Source: an uncultured Anaerolineales bacterium (lineage in GTDB: Bacteria; Chloroflexota; Anaerolineae; Aggregatilineales; Aggregatilineaceae). Taken from it: a stretch of 58,311 nt of DNA. Shown one piece after another: positions 7,461 through 14,782 of this stretch (position 1 is the first letter of the stretch; each line of letters starts with the position of its first letter). Under the pieces are notes generated by a model, which was given only the letters and a program-made list of their open reading frames with translations, had not been told where the DNA came from and did not search any database. The position numbers and the translations under genes were made by a program. The stretch spans positions 1-58,311 of the forward strand of contig CAKZOB010000044.1 of NCBI GenBank assembly GCA_937135955.1, given 5' to 3'.

Positions 7461-8522
7461 ATGAGCGATTTGCAGCAACTGGTCGAGCGAGCCAAACAGA
7501 GCGAACTTTTCACTGCGCCACGCCTGGAAGCCGACCTGAGCGTCTTCCTGGCGGAGCAGGCGGCGCGCATCCGGGCGCTGGCCGCGGAAGCGGTCAGCAG
7601 CGGTGTGCAGCACATCTATTTCGTGGGTAGCGGCGGGTCGTGGGCCAACATGTATTCTGGCGCGTACCTGATGAGCCGCTTCAGCACCATCCCCGCCGAT
7701 GTCCTCACTGGCTATGACCTGATCTGGCGCAACCCGGCGCGGCTGGGGCCAAAGGCATGGGTCTTCCTGGCGTCCTATTCCGGCAACACCGAGGACACCG
7801 TCGCGGCGCTGCGGTATGCCAAAAGCAAGGGGGCGCGCACCATTGGCATCGCCAGGCGTCGCGACAGCACTCTCTGCCGCGAAGCTGACGTGCTCATTGA
7901 CTACGACTCGACGGCGCTCTACATCCTGCCCCTGGCCACCGTCTACCTGTTCGCGCTGGAAGTGGCGCGCCTGCAGGGGAGAACCGAGGTCGCGCCGGTG
8001 ATGGACGGGCTGCTGGCTTTGCCGCCGGTGCTGGGCCGTGTCTACCGCGAGAGCGAGGCGCGCGCCGCCGCCCTCAGCGAGCAGTTCGCCGACTCGACTC
8101 TGCTCTACACCATCGCTGCCGGGCCGCTCTATGGCCTGGCCTACAAGTTCGCGCTGACGGTGTTCATGGAGAACATCCGGGTACACGGCTCGGTGATCGC
8201 CAGCGACGAGTTCCGCCAGGGGCCGGTGGAGATGCTCGACCGGCAGAAGGCGGATATGGTCTTTCTGCTGGGCACAGACGAGACGCGCAGCATGACGCAG
8301 CGCGTGCTCGACCTGGTGCAGCAGCGCCCCACTGTGCGCACCATCGTCTACGACATGGCCGACTATCCGGATGTACACTCCCTGTTGGCCCCCTTCGTGT
8401 TGCTCATCCCGCTGCAATGGTTCGTGGTGTATTCGGCGCTGCGGGCGGGCATTCACGACCTGGACGAGCGCGTCTTCATGGGGCGCGGCGTGCTGGCGAC
8501 GGGCGGCGCGACATGGCCGTAG
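7461..8522 (+). CDS. SIS-domain sugar-phosphate isomerase/deglycase (GlmS/FrlB-like)
   Basis: A 353-residue protein with two SIS (sugar isomerase) domains and no glutaminase domain. The ATG at 7461 is chosen over the GTG three bases upstream because TAGGTGAG lies just before it. Domain 1 contains IYFVGSGGSWANMYSGAY and FLASYSGNTEDTVAALRYAKSKGA; domain 2 contains IAAGPLYGLAYKFALTVFMENIRVHGSVIASDEFRQGPVEML, where the Glu of DEFRQGP corresponds to the catalytic Glu in FrlB/GlmS-type enzymes. The architecture matches fructoselysine-6-phosphate deglycase and related aminosugar isomerases. Together with the kinase this suggests use of an amino or Amadori-type sugar, but an ordinary aminosugar-phosphate isomerase is equally possible. 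Confidence 0.88.
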   Translation: MSDLQQLVERAKQSELFTAPRLEADLSVFLAEQAARIRALAAEAVSSGVQHIYFVGSGGSWANMYSGAYLMSRFSTIPADVLTGYDLIWRNPARLGPKAWVFLASYSGNTEDTVAALRYAKSKGARTIGIARRRDSTLCREADVLIDYDSTALYILPLATVYLFALEVARLQGRTEVAPVMDGLLALPPVLGRVYRESEARAAALSEQFADSTLLYTIAAGPLYGLAYKFALTVFMENIRVHGSVIASDEFRQGPVEMLDRQKADMVFLLGTDETRSMTQRVLDLVQQRPTVRTIVYDMADYPDVHSLLAPFVLLIPLQWFVVYSALRAGIHDLDERVFMGRGVLATGGATWP

Positions 8523-8590
8523 CGGGTGGAGAGTAGGGAGTTGTCGGCGATCGAGGGTCAGTGATTGGCTGGCTCATCGGTTGTGAGCGC

Positions 8591-8628
8591 AAAAAGACTT
8601 CCGAAGTCCGCGCAGACTTCGGAAGTCT
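8591..8628 (-). terminator. Hairpin terminator between convergent operons
   Basis: A perfect 13-bp inverted repeat, AGACTTCCGAAGT (8595-8607) and ACTTCGGAAGTCT (8616-8628), with an 8-base loop. On the minus strand the stem is followed by TTTTT (AAAAA at 8591-8595 on the plus strand), which makes it an intrinsic terminator for the mutarotase operon. On the plus strand the T run is weak (TCGTCT), so it may also slow plus-strand transcription. Confidence 0.75.
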
Positions 8629-8683
8629 TCGTCTGTGAAAGGCAATTGTCCTATGCCCTGGGGCACAGCCGCCATCTACCGCC

Positions 8684-9100
8684 TCACGGCTTGACGACGC
8701 CGATGGTCAGCAGGATGTTGGCGTAGAGGCGCTGCTCGCCAGTGGCGATCACCAGGCACACGTCGCGATCCATGCACCGGTCGTAGAAAGCGAAGCGGTT
8801 GTGCGTGGTCAGTTGCAGGTCGGGCAGCAAGCGCCGGAAATCGGCGTAAATCTCCGGTTCTTCGCCGCTGTCGGTCATCATCACCTCTGCCGCCTCGACG
8901 GGAATCGCGGTCAACAGCGCTTCGAGCACCTGCGTCACAGTGAGCAGGCCGGGCGACAGGTTCAGGTAGACGCGCCGCGCTGCGGGGTTGGCGCGGGTGT
9001 TGAAGGGGTAGTTGCCGTCGGCGATGAGGATTTTCCCCCCATGACCACTTCCCCCCAGCACTCCCAAAATCTCCGGATGCAGCAGTTTGGATTTGAGCAT
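8684..9100 (-). CDS. RbsD/FucU-family sugar mutarotase
   Basis: A 138-residue protein of the D-ribose pyranase/L-fucose mutarotase family, which interconverts sugar anomers before phosphorylation. Family hallmarks are the start MLKSKLLHPEIL, SGHGGKILIADGNYPFN (His and Asp of the active site), RFAFYDRC, and the C-terminal ATGEQRLYANILLTIGV, closest to FucU. It lies 21 bases after the aldo/keto reductase gene, so the two are one minus-strand operon that meets the plus-strand kinase operon at the hairpin at 8591-8628. A mutarotase next to a FGGY kinase supports sugar rather than nucleoside catabolism. Confidence 0.9.
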   Translation of the reverse strand: MLKSKLLHPEILGVLGGSGHGGKILIADGNYPFNTRANPAARRVYLNLSPGLLTVTQVLEALLTAIPVEAAEVMMTDSGEEPEIYADFRRLLPDLQLTTHNRFAFYDRCMDRDVCLVIATGEQRLYANILLTIGVVKP

Positions 9101-9121
9101 GGGCCTTCCTCCTGAACTGTG

Positions 9122-10132
9122 CTATGCCCCCTCGCGCTTGCGCGTGTAGCGGGCAATGAAATTGTAAGGCGACGGCAGACCAATATCGCTCACTTCGTTC
9201 AGGCGGGCGATTTCTTCGGGCGTCAACGACCAGGTCACGCAGCCCAGGTTCTCGGCGAGTTGTTCGGGCGTGCGCGCGCCGAAGATGGGCGCGGTGACGC
9301 CCGGTTGTTGCCGCACCCAGTTGAGCGCCACCTGCGACGGCGGAACGCCGCGCTGTTCGGCGATCTCCCACAGCGCGTCAATGATGCGCCAGGTGCGTTC
9401 GGACTCGCGCTGTTCGGGCAGGTCGTCCCAGCGATCGGCGCGCCCCACGCGGCTGTCGGGTGGCGGCGGTGCATTGCGACGATATTTCCCCGAAAGCCAG
9501 CCCCCTGCCAGCGGCGACCAGGCGATGACGCCGATGCCCTGTTCGCGACACAACGGCAACAGTTCCCATTCGGTGCTGCGCACCAGCAGGCTGTATTCCG
9601 GCTGCAGGCAATCGTAGCGCGCCCAATCGTGCATCTCGCTGAGCATGATCGCGCGCATCAGTTGCGAGGGGGAGTAGTTGGATGCGCCGATATAGCGCAC
9701 CTTGCCCGCGCGTACCAGGTCATCGAAGGCGCGCAGCGTCTCTTCGAGTGGCGTCGAGGCATCCCAGCAATGCGCCTGATAGAGATCAATATAGTCGGTT
9801 TTCAGGCGGCGCAGGCTGCCTTCGACCTGAGTGAGAATATGCTTGCGTGTCAGACCTGTGTCATTGGGGCCATTCCCCACCGGGAAGAAGACTTTGGTGG
9901 CGATCACAAGCTGCGAACGGTCGGGCTGCTTGCTCAGCCAGTTGCCGAGCATCGTCTCCGACTGCCCCTCGTTGTAGATGTTGGACGTGTCGAAGAAATT
10001 GCCGCCCGCCTCGACAAACATACTGGCCATGCGGTGCGCGGTTGGCTCGTCGGCTCCCCAGCCGAAAGTCTGCGTACCCATGCACAGTTCGGATACTTTC
10101 AGCCCAGTCCGCCCCAGAAAGCGGTATTCCAT
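9122..10132 (-). CDS. Aldo/keto reductase
   Basis: A 336-residue NADPH-dependent (beta/alpha)8 oxidoreductase beginning MEYRFLGRTGLKVSELCMGT, the usual opening of the YajO/YghZ-like (AKR11-14) branch. The catalytic tetrad is visible: D48 and Y53 (FFDTSNIY), K80 (VIATKVFF) and H121 (LYQAHCWD). The cofactor region is APIFGARTPEQLAENLG. It reduces aldehydes or sugars, or oxidises hemiacetals. It is first in the minus-strand pair with the mutarotase, which probably delivers the right anomer to it or to the kinase. The substrate is not determinable. Confidence 0.94.
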   Translation of the reverse strand: MEYRFLGRTGLKVSELCMGTQTFGWGADEPTAHRMASMFVEAGGNFFDTSNIYNEGQSETMLGNWLSKQPDRSQLVIATKVFFPVGNGPNDTGLTRKHILTQVEGSLRRLKTDYIDLYQAHCWDASTPLEETLRAFDDLVRAGKVRYIGASNYSPSQLMRAIMLSEMHDWARYDCLQPEYSLLVRSTEWELLPLCREQGIGVIAWSPLAGGWLSGKYRRNAPPPPDSRVGRADRWDDLPEQRESERTWRIIDALWEIAEQRGVPPSQVALNWVRQQPGVTAPIFGARTPEQLAENLGCVTWSLTPEEIARLNEVSDIGLPSPYNFIARYTRKREGA

Positions 10133-10506
10133 AGCTTGCCCTCCTCAAGAAAGAATTGTGGTGCAGCCAGTCCAGTGTGACCAGCGCAGCCTCTGCGACA
10201 CAACGCGCCGGGGACATTATACCTATAGTGGCCAGACAGGGCATCCGTCGGGCGACTGACCGCCTGGTGGAAAGCTTAAACCAAATCCTAATTCTTCGCC
10301 AACGAAAAAAAAGACATTTCCCGCTTGTGTTGCCTTATATTTGATGATATAAATGAATAAATAGATGAAATAATGCCTGCGTGAAGTGGGGAACGGGCGA
10401 AACGGGCGGGTGCGACCTCGCTACATATCAGGACGTCGTATCGTTGCACATTTAGCCCTGTTCGACTTGAAATCGTTGAAGTGTACGAGTTAGTCAGGAG
10501 GGGATC
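10133..10506. other. Intergenic region between divergent genes
   Basis: A 374-base gap between the reductase (minus) and the P-domain gene (plus). The segment 10,265-10,375 is notably AT-rich against its surroundings (aaaaaaaagacatt, TTATATTTGATGATATAA at 10335-10352, which is an imperfect inverted repeat, then aatgaataaatagatgaaataatg). It probably holds the promoters of both genes. I see no convincing paired -35/-10 and no small gene. CAGGAGGGGATC just before 10507 is the ribosome site of the P-domain gene. Confidence 0.4.
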
Positions 10507-11762
10507 ATGAGCCATTATCGTGCCCTACGTGCAGTACTGATAAGTATGCTGGGAGTGGTGGCCTGGCTGATGGCCCTGGTGGGGATAACATGGACAGGCC
10601 CGAACCATTACGCGCAGGCTGCAACCAATACTTTTTCCAACATGACGGCTTTCAGTGTAGGGCCAGGGGCCGGGCCAGCCAGTGTCTACCCCTCGACCAT
10701 CAGTGTTTCCGGCCTAACAACCACATCCTGGATGTGAATGTCACGTTGCACGGCGTCAATCACAACCGTCCAGACGATATGGACGTGTTGCTGGTAGGCC
10801 CAGGAGGGCAAACCGTCTTCTTCTTTTCCGATGCCTGTGGTAATGAGAATCCTGGTGGAACTAACTGGACGTTCGATGATGAGGCTGCCAGTATGCTGCC
10901 TAATACTGATGACAACGATCCTCTCACCAATGACTGTCCTACAGGCACCTATAAGCCCACCAACTATACGGGTGGAGGGACGGAGAGTTTTGCTGCCCCT
11001 GCTCCCGCTGGCCCGTATGGCACGGCGCTCTCTGTCTTCGACGGCACCGACCCCAACGGGACGTGGAGCCTGTACGTGATGGACGACCGCGACGACTACG
11101 GTGGGTCGCTCTCCGGTTGGTCTTTAGCCATCGAGACGGAAGACCCGACTGCCACGCCGACACCTACTACGCCGACACCTACTACGCCGACGCCAACGCC
11201 CACCACCGACACGCCGACACCTACTACGCCGACGCCAACTGATACGCCCACCGACACGCCGACCGGCACACTGACGCCTACGAGTACCACGGCACCGGGC
11301 ACGCCGACCAAGACGGCGACGCCCAAGTCGGCTGCGCCGCTCATCACCGCCGAAGACATCCGCCGTTCGCAGGCCCCGCTGTGCGCCGACCTGACCGGCA
11401 CGACCAACCCCATCGTCCGCGCGGACGTGCCCGTGGGCACGGTGACCAATGGCTGGGTCTATTGCCGGGTCATCGCCCAGGATGGCGAGTTCGTAGGTAA
11501 TCAGAGCGAGGCGGCACTGGGTAACCCGGATGTGCTGGCCCAGGGGGTCATCCATGCGGTGGATATCTTCGGTATGTCCGGCGGTCTGGGGGTGGCCGAC
11601 TTCAACAATCCGGTGAACGTCTGCCTGCAGGGCAGCGGGCGCTTCCTGTTCCTGGATGCCCGGCAGTCACCGCGTCCGGTCAGTCAGTTGCCGGCGAGCA
11701 GCGCGGGCGGTTATACCTGCGCCAACATCCCCAGCGCGGGTACGGTGGTGCTGGTGCCGTGA
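10507..11762 (+). CDS. Secreted P-domain (proprotein convertase P/Homo B) protein, frame broken near 10,720
   Basis: Translation from ATG 10507 gives a signal peptide (MSHYRALRAVL... cleavage near YAQA-ATN) and the start of a P domain (SNMTAFSVGPG, VYPSTISVSGL), then hits TGA at 10735-10737. The rest of the same P domain continues in the next frame to 11762: ILDVNVTLHGVNHNRPDDMDVLLVGPGGQ, PYGTALSVFDGTDPNGTWSLYVMDDRDDYGGSLSGWSLAIET. A -1 step between 10,711 and 10,728 restores one protein of about 418 residues. After the P domain come a Thr/Pro linker (11,149-11,290) and an unrecognised C-terminal domain of about 145 residues with four Cys. Either the gene is inactivated or a base was lost in the assembly; I see no canonical slippery heptamer. 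Presumably an extracellular adhesive or accessory protein. Confidence 0.65.
11149..11290 (+). repeat. In-gene tandem repeat coding a Thr-Pro linker
   Basis: Units such as ACGCCGACACCTACT recur imperfectly and encode TPTPTT-type repeats. The DNA-level identity of the first units points to recent slippage or unequal exchange, so linker length probably varies between strains. Confidence 0.8.
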
Positions 11763-11780
11763 CCGCGTAGTGTGATTGTG

Positions 11781-11822
11781 CTCACCCCCTGTCCCGGCCA
11801 TGGCGGGCGGGGGGTGAGTTTT
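11781..11822 (+). terminator. Intrinsic terminator after the P-domain gene
   Basis: Arms CTCACCCCC (11781-11789) and GGGGGTGAG (11810-11818), with an inner CCCG/CGGG pairing around GGCCATGG, followed by TTTT at 11819-11822. Confidence 0.8.
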
Positions 11823-11908
11823 CTCTGAGGCTTGTTGACGGACTTTTGGCAACGGCCAGTGCGCAGATTGGGGGCGAAATCCGGCCTGGATTTTGGCGCG
11901 AAACGGTT

Positions 11909-11914
11909 TATAAT
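11909..11914 (+). promoter_or_regulatory. Candidate -10 element for rpmJ
   Basis: A perfect TATAAT in a GC-rich context, 35 bases upstream of the rpmJ ATG and downstream of the preceding terminator. No good -35 hexamer is present at 16-18 bases; TTGGCG at 11893-11898 is only 10 bases away. Confidence 0.4.
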
Positions 11915-11949
11915 GGTCGCTGGCAAGCCCGATCAGGGGAGGTATTGCG

Positions 11950-12066
11950 ATGAAGGTACGTGCTTCGGTGCGCAAAATCTGTGACAAGTGCTACTTTGTG
12001 CGCCGTCATGGTCGCCTGTACGTGATGTGCTCGGCCAACCCGAAGCACAAACAGCGCCAGGGTTAG
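11950..12066 (+). CDS. rpmJ: 50S ribosomal protein bL36
   Basis: A 38-residue protein, [20 protein letters not shown]..., with the zinc-ribbon ligands C11, C14, C27 and H33 of the classic Zn-binding (C+) bL36. It is part of the large ribosomal subunit near the peptidyl-transferase end of 23S rRNA. The ATG follows GGGGAGGTATTGCG. It stands alone, with its own -10 element upstream and an intrinsic terminator downstream, rather than inside the spc/alpha ribosomal operon where rpmJ usually lies between infA or secY and rpsM. Confidence 0.95.
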   Translation: MKVRASVRKICDKCYFVRRHGRLYVMCSANPKHKQRQG

Positions 12067-12102
12067 CACACTGAGAGCGCACATCGCCTTGACACGGCAA
12101 GA

Positions 12103-12128
12103 ACGGGGCACAGGTGTGGCCCGTTTTT
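12103..12128 (+). terminator. Intrinsic terminator after rpmJ
   Basis: ACGGGGCACA (12103-12112), a two-base loop and TGTGGCCCGT (12115-12124) with one mismatch, followed by a T-rich tract (TTTT G TTG). It ends the short rpmJ transcript. Confidence 0.8.
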
Positions 12129-12163
12129 GTTGTTTGCCCCGATTTCTCTGCGCGCCTCCTATG

Positions 12164-12191
12164 TTGCTCTCCCAGCAGCCTATGCCATAAT
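12164..12191 (+). promoter_or_regulatory. Weak candidate promoter of the fad operon
   Basis: TTGCTC (12164-12169), 16 bases, CATAAT (12186-12191). It is the only sigma-70-like pair I find between the rpmJ terminator and the FadN start at 12359. The match is partial. Confidence 0.3.
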
Positions 12192-12358
12192 CAGATTACA
12201 GGGCGCATCTGGCGCAGAGGAACACCCCTCTGGCGTTGACCCCGTGCGCGTGGTTCTATTCGCCGCGCCGACCGCTTTTGCGGAGTGGTTCCTCGCGCCG
12301 CGACTGTGTCCGCACACAGGCTATCCCCGGTGGGCTGTTGGCCAGAGAGGAGGGTGTT

Positions 12359-14761
12359 ATGGCCTACCAGCTTCGCAAGGCCGCTGTCATCGGCTCCGGC
12401 ACGATGGGCAGCGGGATCGCGGCATTGCTGGCCGGCGTGGGTGTGCCAGTGACCTTGCTCGATATTCCGGCCAGAGGCACTGTCCCCGGCGACCCCCCTG
12501 CCCAACGCAACGCTATCGTGCTGAACAACCTCGCCGCTCTGTCGAAAAGTCGCCCCGCCCAACTCTTCCACCCCGACGATCTCGCCCTCATCACCCCCGG
12601 CAACCTGGAAGACAACCTCGATCTGCTGCGCGACGCCGACTGGATCGTCGAGGCCATCGTCGAAGACCTAGCGATCAAGCGCGAGTTGATGGCGCGGCTG
12701 GAAGCAGTGCGTCATCCGACGGCGATCGTCAGCACCAACACCAGCGGGTTGCGCATCGCCGACATCGCCGAAGGGCGGAGCGCCGAGTTTCAGCGGCACT
12801 TCCTGGGCACGCATTTCTTCAACCCGCCGCGCTACCTCAAGCTGCTGGAGATCATCCCGCACCCGCGCACCGACCCCGCCGTGCTACGGGTCATGACCGA
12901 TTTCGGCGCGAACGTGCTGGGCAAGGGCATCGTGCTGTGCAAAGACACGCCCAATTTCATCGCCAACCGCCTGCTCAGTCTGGCGGGCACCTTCGCCGTC
13001 AACTACGCGCTGGAACACGGCTATTCGGTGGCCGAAGTGGACGCGCTCACCGGCCCGCTGATCGGGCGACCCAAGACGGCTACCTTTCGCCTGTTCGACC
13101 TGATCGGGACGGATATCATGGTGCACGTCAACCGCAACCTGTATCCGGCCATCCCCGACGACGAAGCGCGCCAGGTGCTGGCCCATCCGCGCACCGTCGC
13201 CCTGATGCAACGAATGCTCGATGCCGGTCTGCTGGGCAACAAAGCCGGCCAGGGGTTCTACAAGCGCGTGGATACGCCGGAAGGCGAACGCGAATTCTGG
13301 GCACTCAACCTGGAGACGCTGGAATACGAACCGCCGCAGAAGGTACGCTTCGCCAGTGTGGGGGAATACCGCAACATCGAAGAGGTCGGGGCGCGCATCC
13401 GGGCGTTGGTCAATGCCGATGACCGCGCCGGACAGTTTCTGTGGCATCTGCACGCTTTCACGGTCACCTATGCCGCGTACCGCCTGGGCGAGATCGCCGA
13501 CGACATCCCCGCCATAGACAACGCCAACAAGTGGGGCTTCAACCATGCCCTGGGGCCGTTCGAAATTTGGGACGCGCTGGGCGTGGCCGAGACCATCCCC
13601 CGCCTGGAAGCGGACGGCTACGCGGTCGCGCCCTGGGTGAAGGAGATGGTCGCGAGCGGGCACCCGACCTTCTATAGACGGGATGCGGGCGGCGTGCCGA
13701 CGCATGTCTACGACCGCGCTCAAGGTGACTTTGTGCCGCTGGCGCGCGATCCGCGCTCGATCGCTATCGCTACCCTGCGCGCCGAAGGGCGTCGCCTGGA
13801 AGGGCGCGCGGGCGCGTCGCTGCTCGACCTGGGCGATGGGGTGCTGCTGCTCGAATTTCACACCAAGGCCAACGCCATTGACGACGACATCATCGCCATG
13901 GGCTGGCGCGCGCTGGAGTACCTGGCAAGCGGCAGCTTCGAAGGGCTGGTGGTGGGCAACGATGGCGAACACTTCAGCGCGGGAGCCAATATCTTCCTGA
14001 TCCTGATGCTGGCCCAGAATGGCGAGTATGACCGGATAGATGCGGTGGTGCGCGAGCTACAAAACCTGTTCCAGGCCATGCGCCGCGCGCCGCGCCCGGT
14101 GGTCACTGCGCCTTTCGGCATGGCGCTGGGCGGCGGGGCGGAATTCCTGATGGCCGGGCAGCGCGTCGTGGCGCACGCCGAACTCTACGCCGGGCTGGTC
14201 GAGATCGGCGTGGGATTGCTGCCGGCGGGCAGTGGTTGCAAGGAAATGCTGCGCCGCCGCCTGAATCCGGTCATGCGCACACCCAACGCTGACCCCCTGC
14301 CGCATTTGCAGGCTATCTTCGAGCAGATCGCGCTGGCCAAAGTGTCGGAGAGCGCGCGCATGGCCCGCGACATGGGCTTTCTGTCGCCCGCCGACCGCAT
14401 CGTGCTCAACCGCGATCATCTGCTGGCCGAAGCCAAACGGGAAGTGTTGCACTTGGCGGCCAGCGGGCACCGGCCCGCCCCGCCGGAGTCGATCTGGGCG
14501 GCGGGGCGCGATGCACTGGCCGCCCTGCGCCTGGCTGTGTTCACGCTGCAGGATGGCGGCTACGCCACCGATCACGACGCGCTGATCGCCAATCACATCG
14601 CTTACGTGCTGTGCGGCGGCGACCTGTCGGAGCCGGGCTGGGTGCCGGAACAGTATATCCTCGACCTGGAGCGCGAGGCGTTCGTCGCCCTGTGCCACGA
14701 ACCCAAGACGCTGGAACGCATTGCACACATGCTGCAACACAACAAACCATTGCGCAACTGA
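12359..14761 (+). CDS. fadN: 3-hydroxyacyl-CoA dehydrogenase/enoyl-CoA hydratase (FadN-type)
   Basis: An 800-residue bifunctional beta-oxidation enzyme; ATG 12359 follows GAGAGGAGGGTGTT. Residues about 5-190 are the NAD-binding dehydrogenase domain (AAVIGSGTMGSGIAALLAG, STNTSGLRIADIAEG, GTHFFNPPRYLKLLEIIP), followed by two C-terminal dehydrogenase modules (GKGIVLCKDTPNFIANRL, DNANKWGFNHALGPFEIWDALG). From about residue 500 a crotonase domain follows (LLEFHTKANAIDDDI, LVVGNDGEHFSAGANIFLI, KPVVTAPFGMALGGGAEFLM-like). The dehydrogenase-first order and size match B. subtilis FadN rather than E. coli FadB. It converts enoyl-CoA through 3-hydroxyacyl-CoA to 3-ketoacyl-CoA, the substrate of the thiolase encoded at 18508. 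A kinase gene lies between them. Confidence 0.94.
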   Translation: MAYQLRKAAVIGSGTMGSGIAALLAGVGVPVTLLDIPARGTVPGDPPAQRNAIVLNNLAALSKSRPAQLFHPDDLALITPGNLEDNLDLLRDADWIVEAIVEDLAIKRELMARLEAVRHPTAIVSTNTSGLRIADIAEGRSAEFQRHFLGTHFFNPPRYLKLLEIIPHPRTDPAVLRVMTDFGANVLGKGIVLCKDTPNFIANRLLSLAGTFAVNYALEHGYSVAEVDALTGPLIGRPKTATFRLFDLIGTDIMVHVNRNLYPAIPDDEARQVLAHPRTVALMQRMLDAGLLGNKAGQGFYKRVDTPEGEREFWALNLETLEYEPPQKVRFASVGEYRNIEEVGARIRALVNADDRAGQFLWHLHAFTVTYAAYRLGEIADDIPAIDNANKWGFNHALGPFEIWDALGVAETIPRLEADGYAVAPWVKEMVASGHPTFYRRDAGGVPTHVYDRAQGDFVPLARDPRSIAIATLRAEGRRLEGRAGASLLDLGDGVLLLEFHTKANAIDDDIIAMGWRALEYLASGSFEGLVVGNDGEHFSAGANIFLILMLAQNGEYDRIDAVVRELQNLFQAMRRAPRPVVTAPFGMALGGGAEFLMAGQRVVAHAELYAGLVEIGVGLLPAGSGCKEMLRRRLNPVMRTPNADPLPHLQAIFEQIALAKVSESARMARDMGFLSPADRIVLNRDHLLAEAKREVLHLAASGHRPAPPESIWAAGRDALAALRLAVFTLQDGGYATDHDALIANHIAYVLCGGDLSEPGWVPEQYILDLEREAFVALCHEPKTLERIAHMLQHNKPLRN

Positions 14762-14782
14762 GAGCGGAGAAGCGACACATAG

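Noticed and set aside
10507-10737. Programmed -1 frameshifting in the P-domain gene
   Set aside because: No X-XXY-YYZ slippery heptamer or evident downstream pseudoknot at 10,711-10,728; mutation or assembly error is simpler.
11149-11290. CRISPR-like array
   Set aside because: The repeat is coding (Thr-Pro units), has no spacers and lies in a protein gene. No CRISPR array or cas gene seen in the window.
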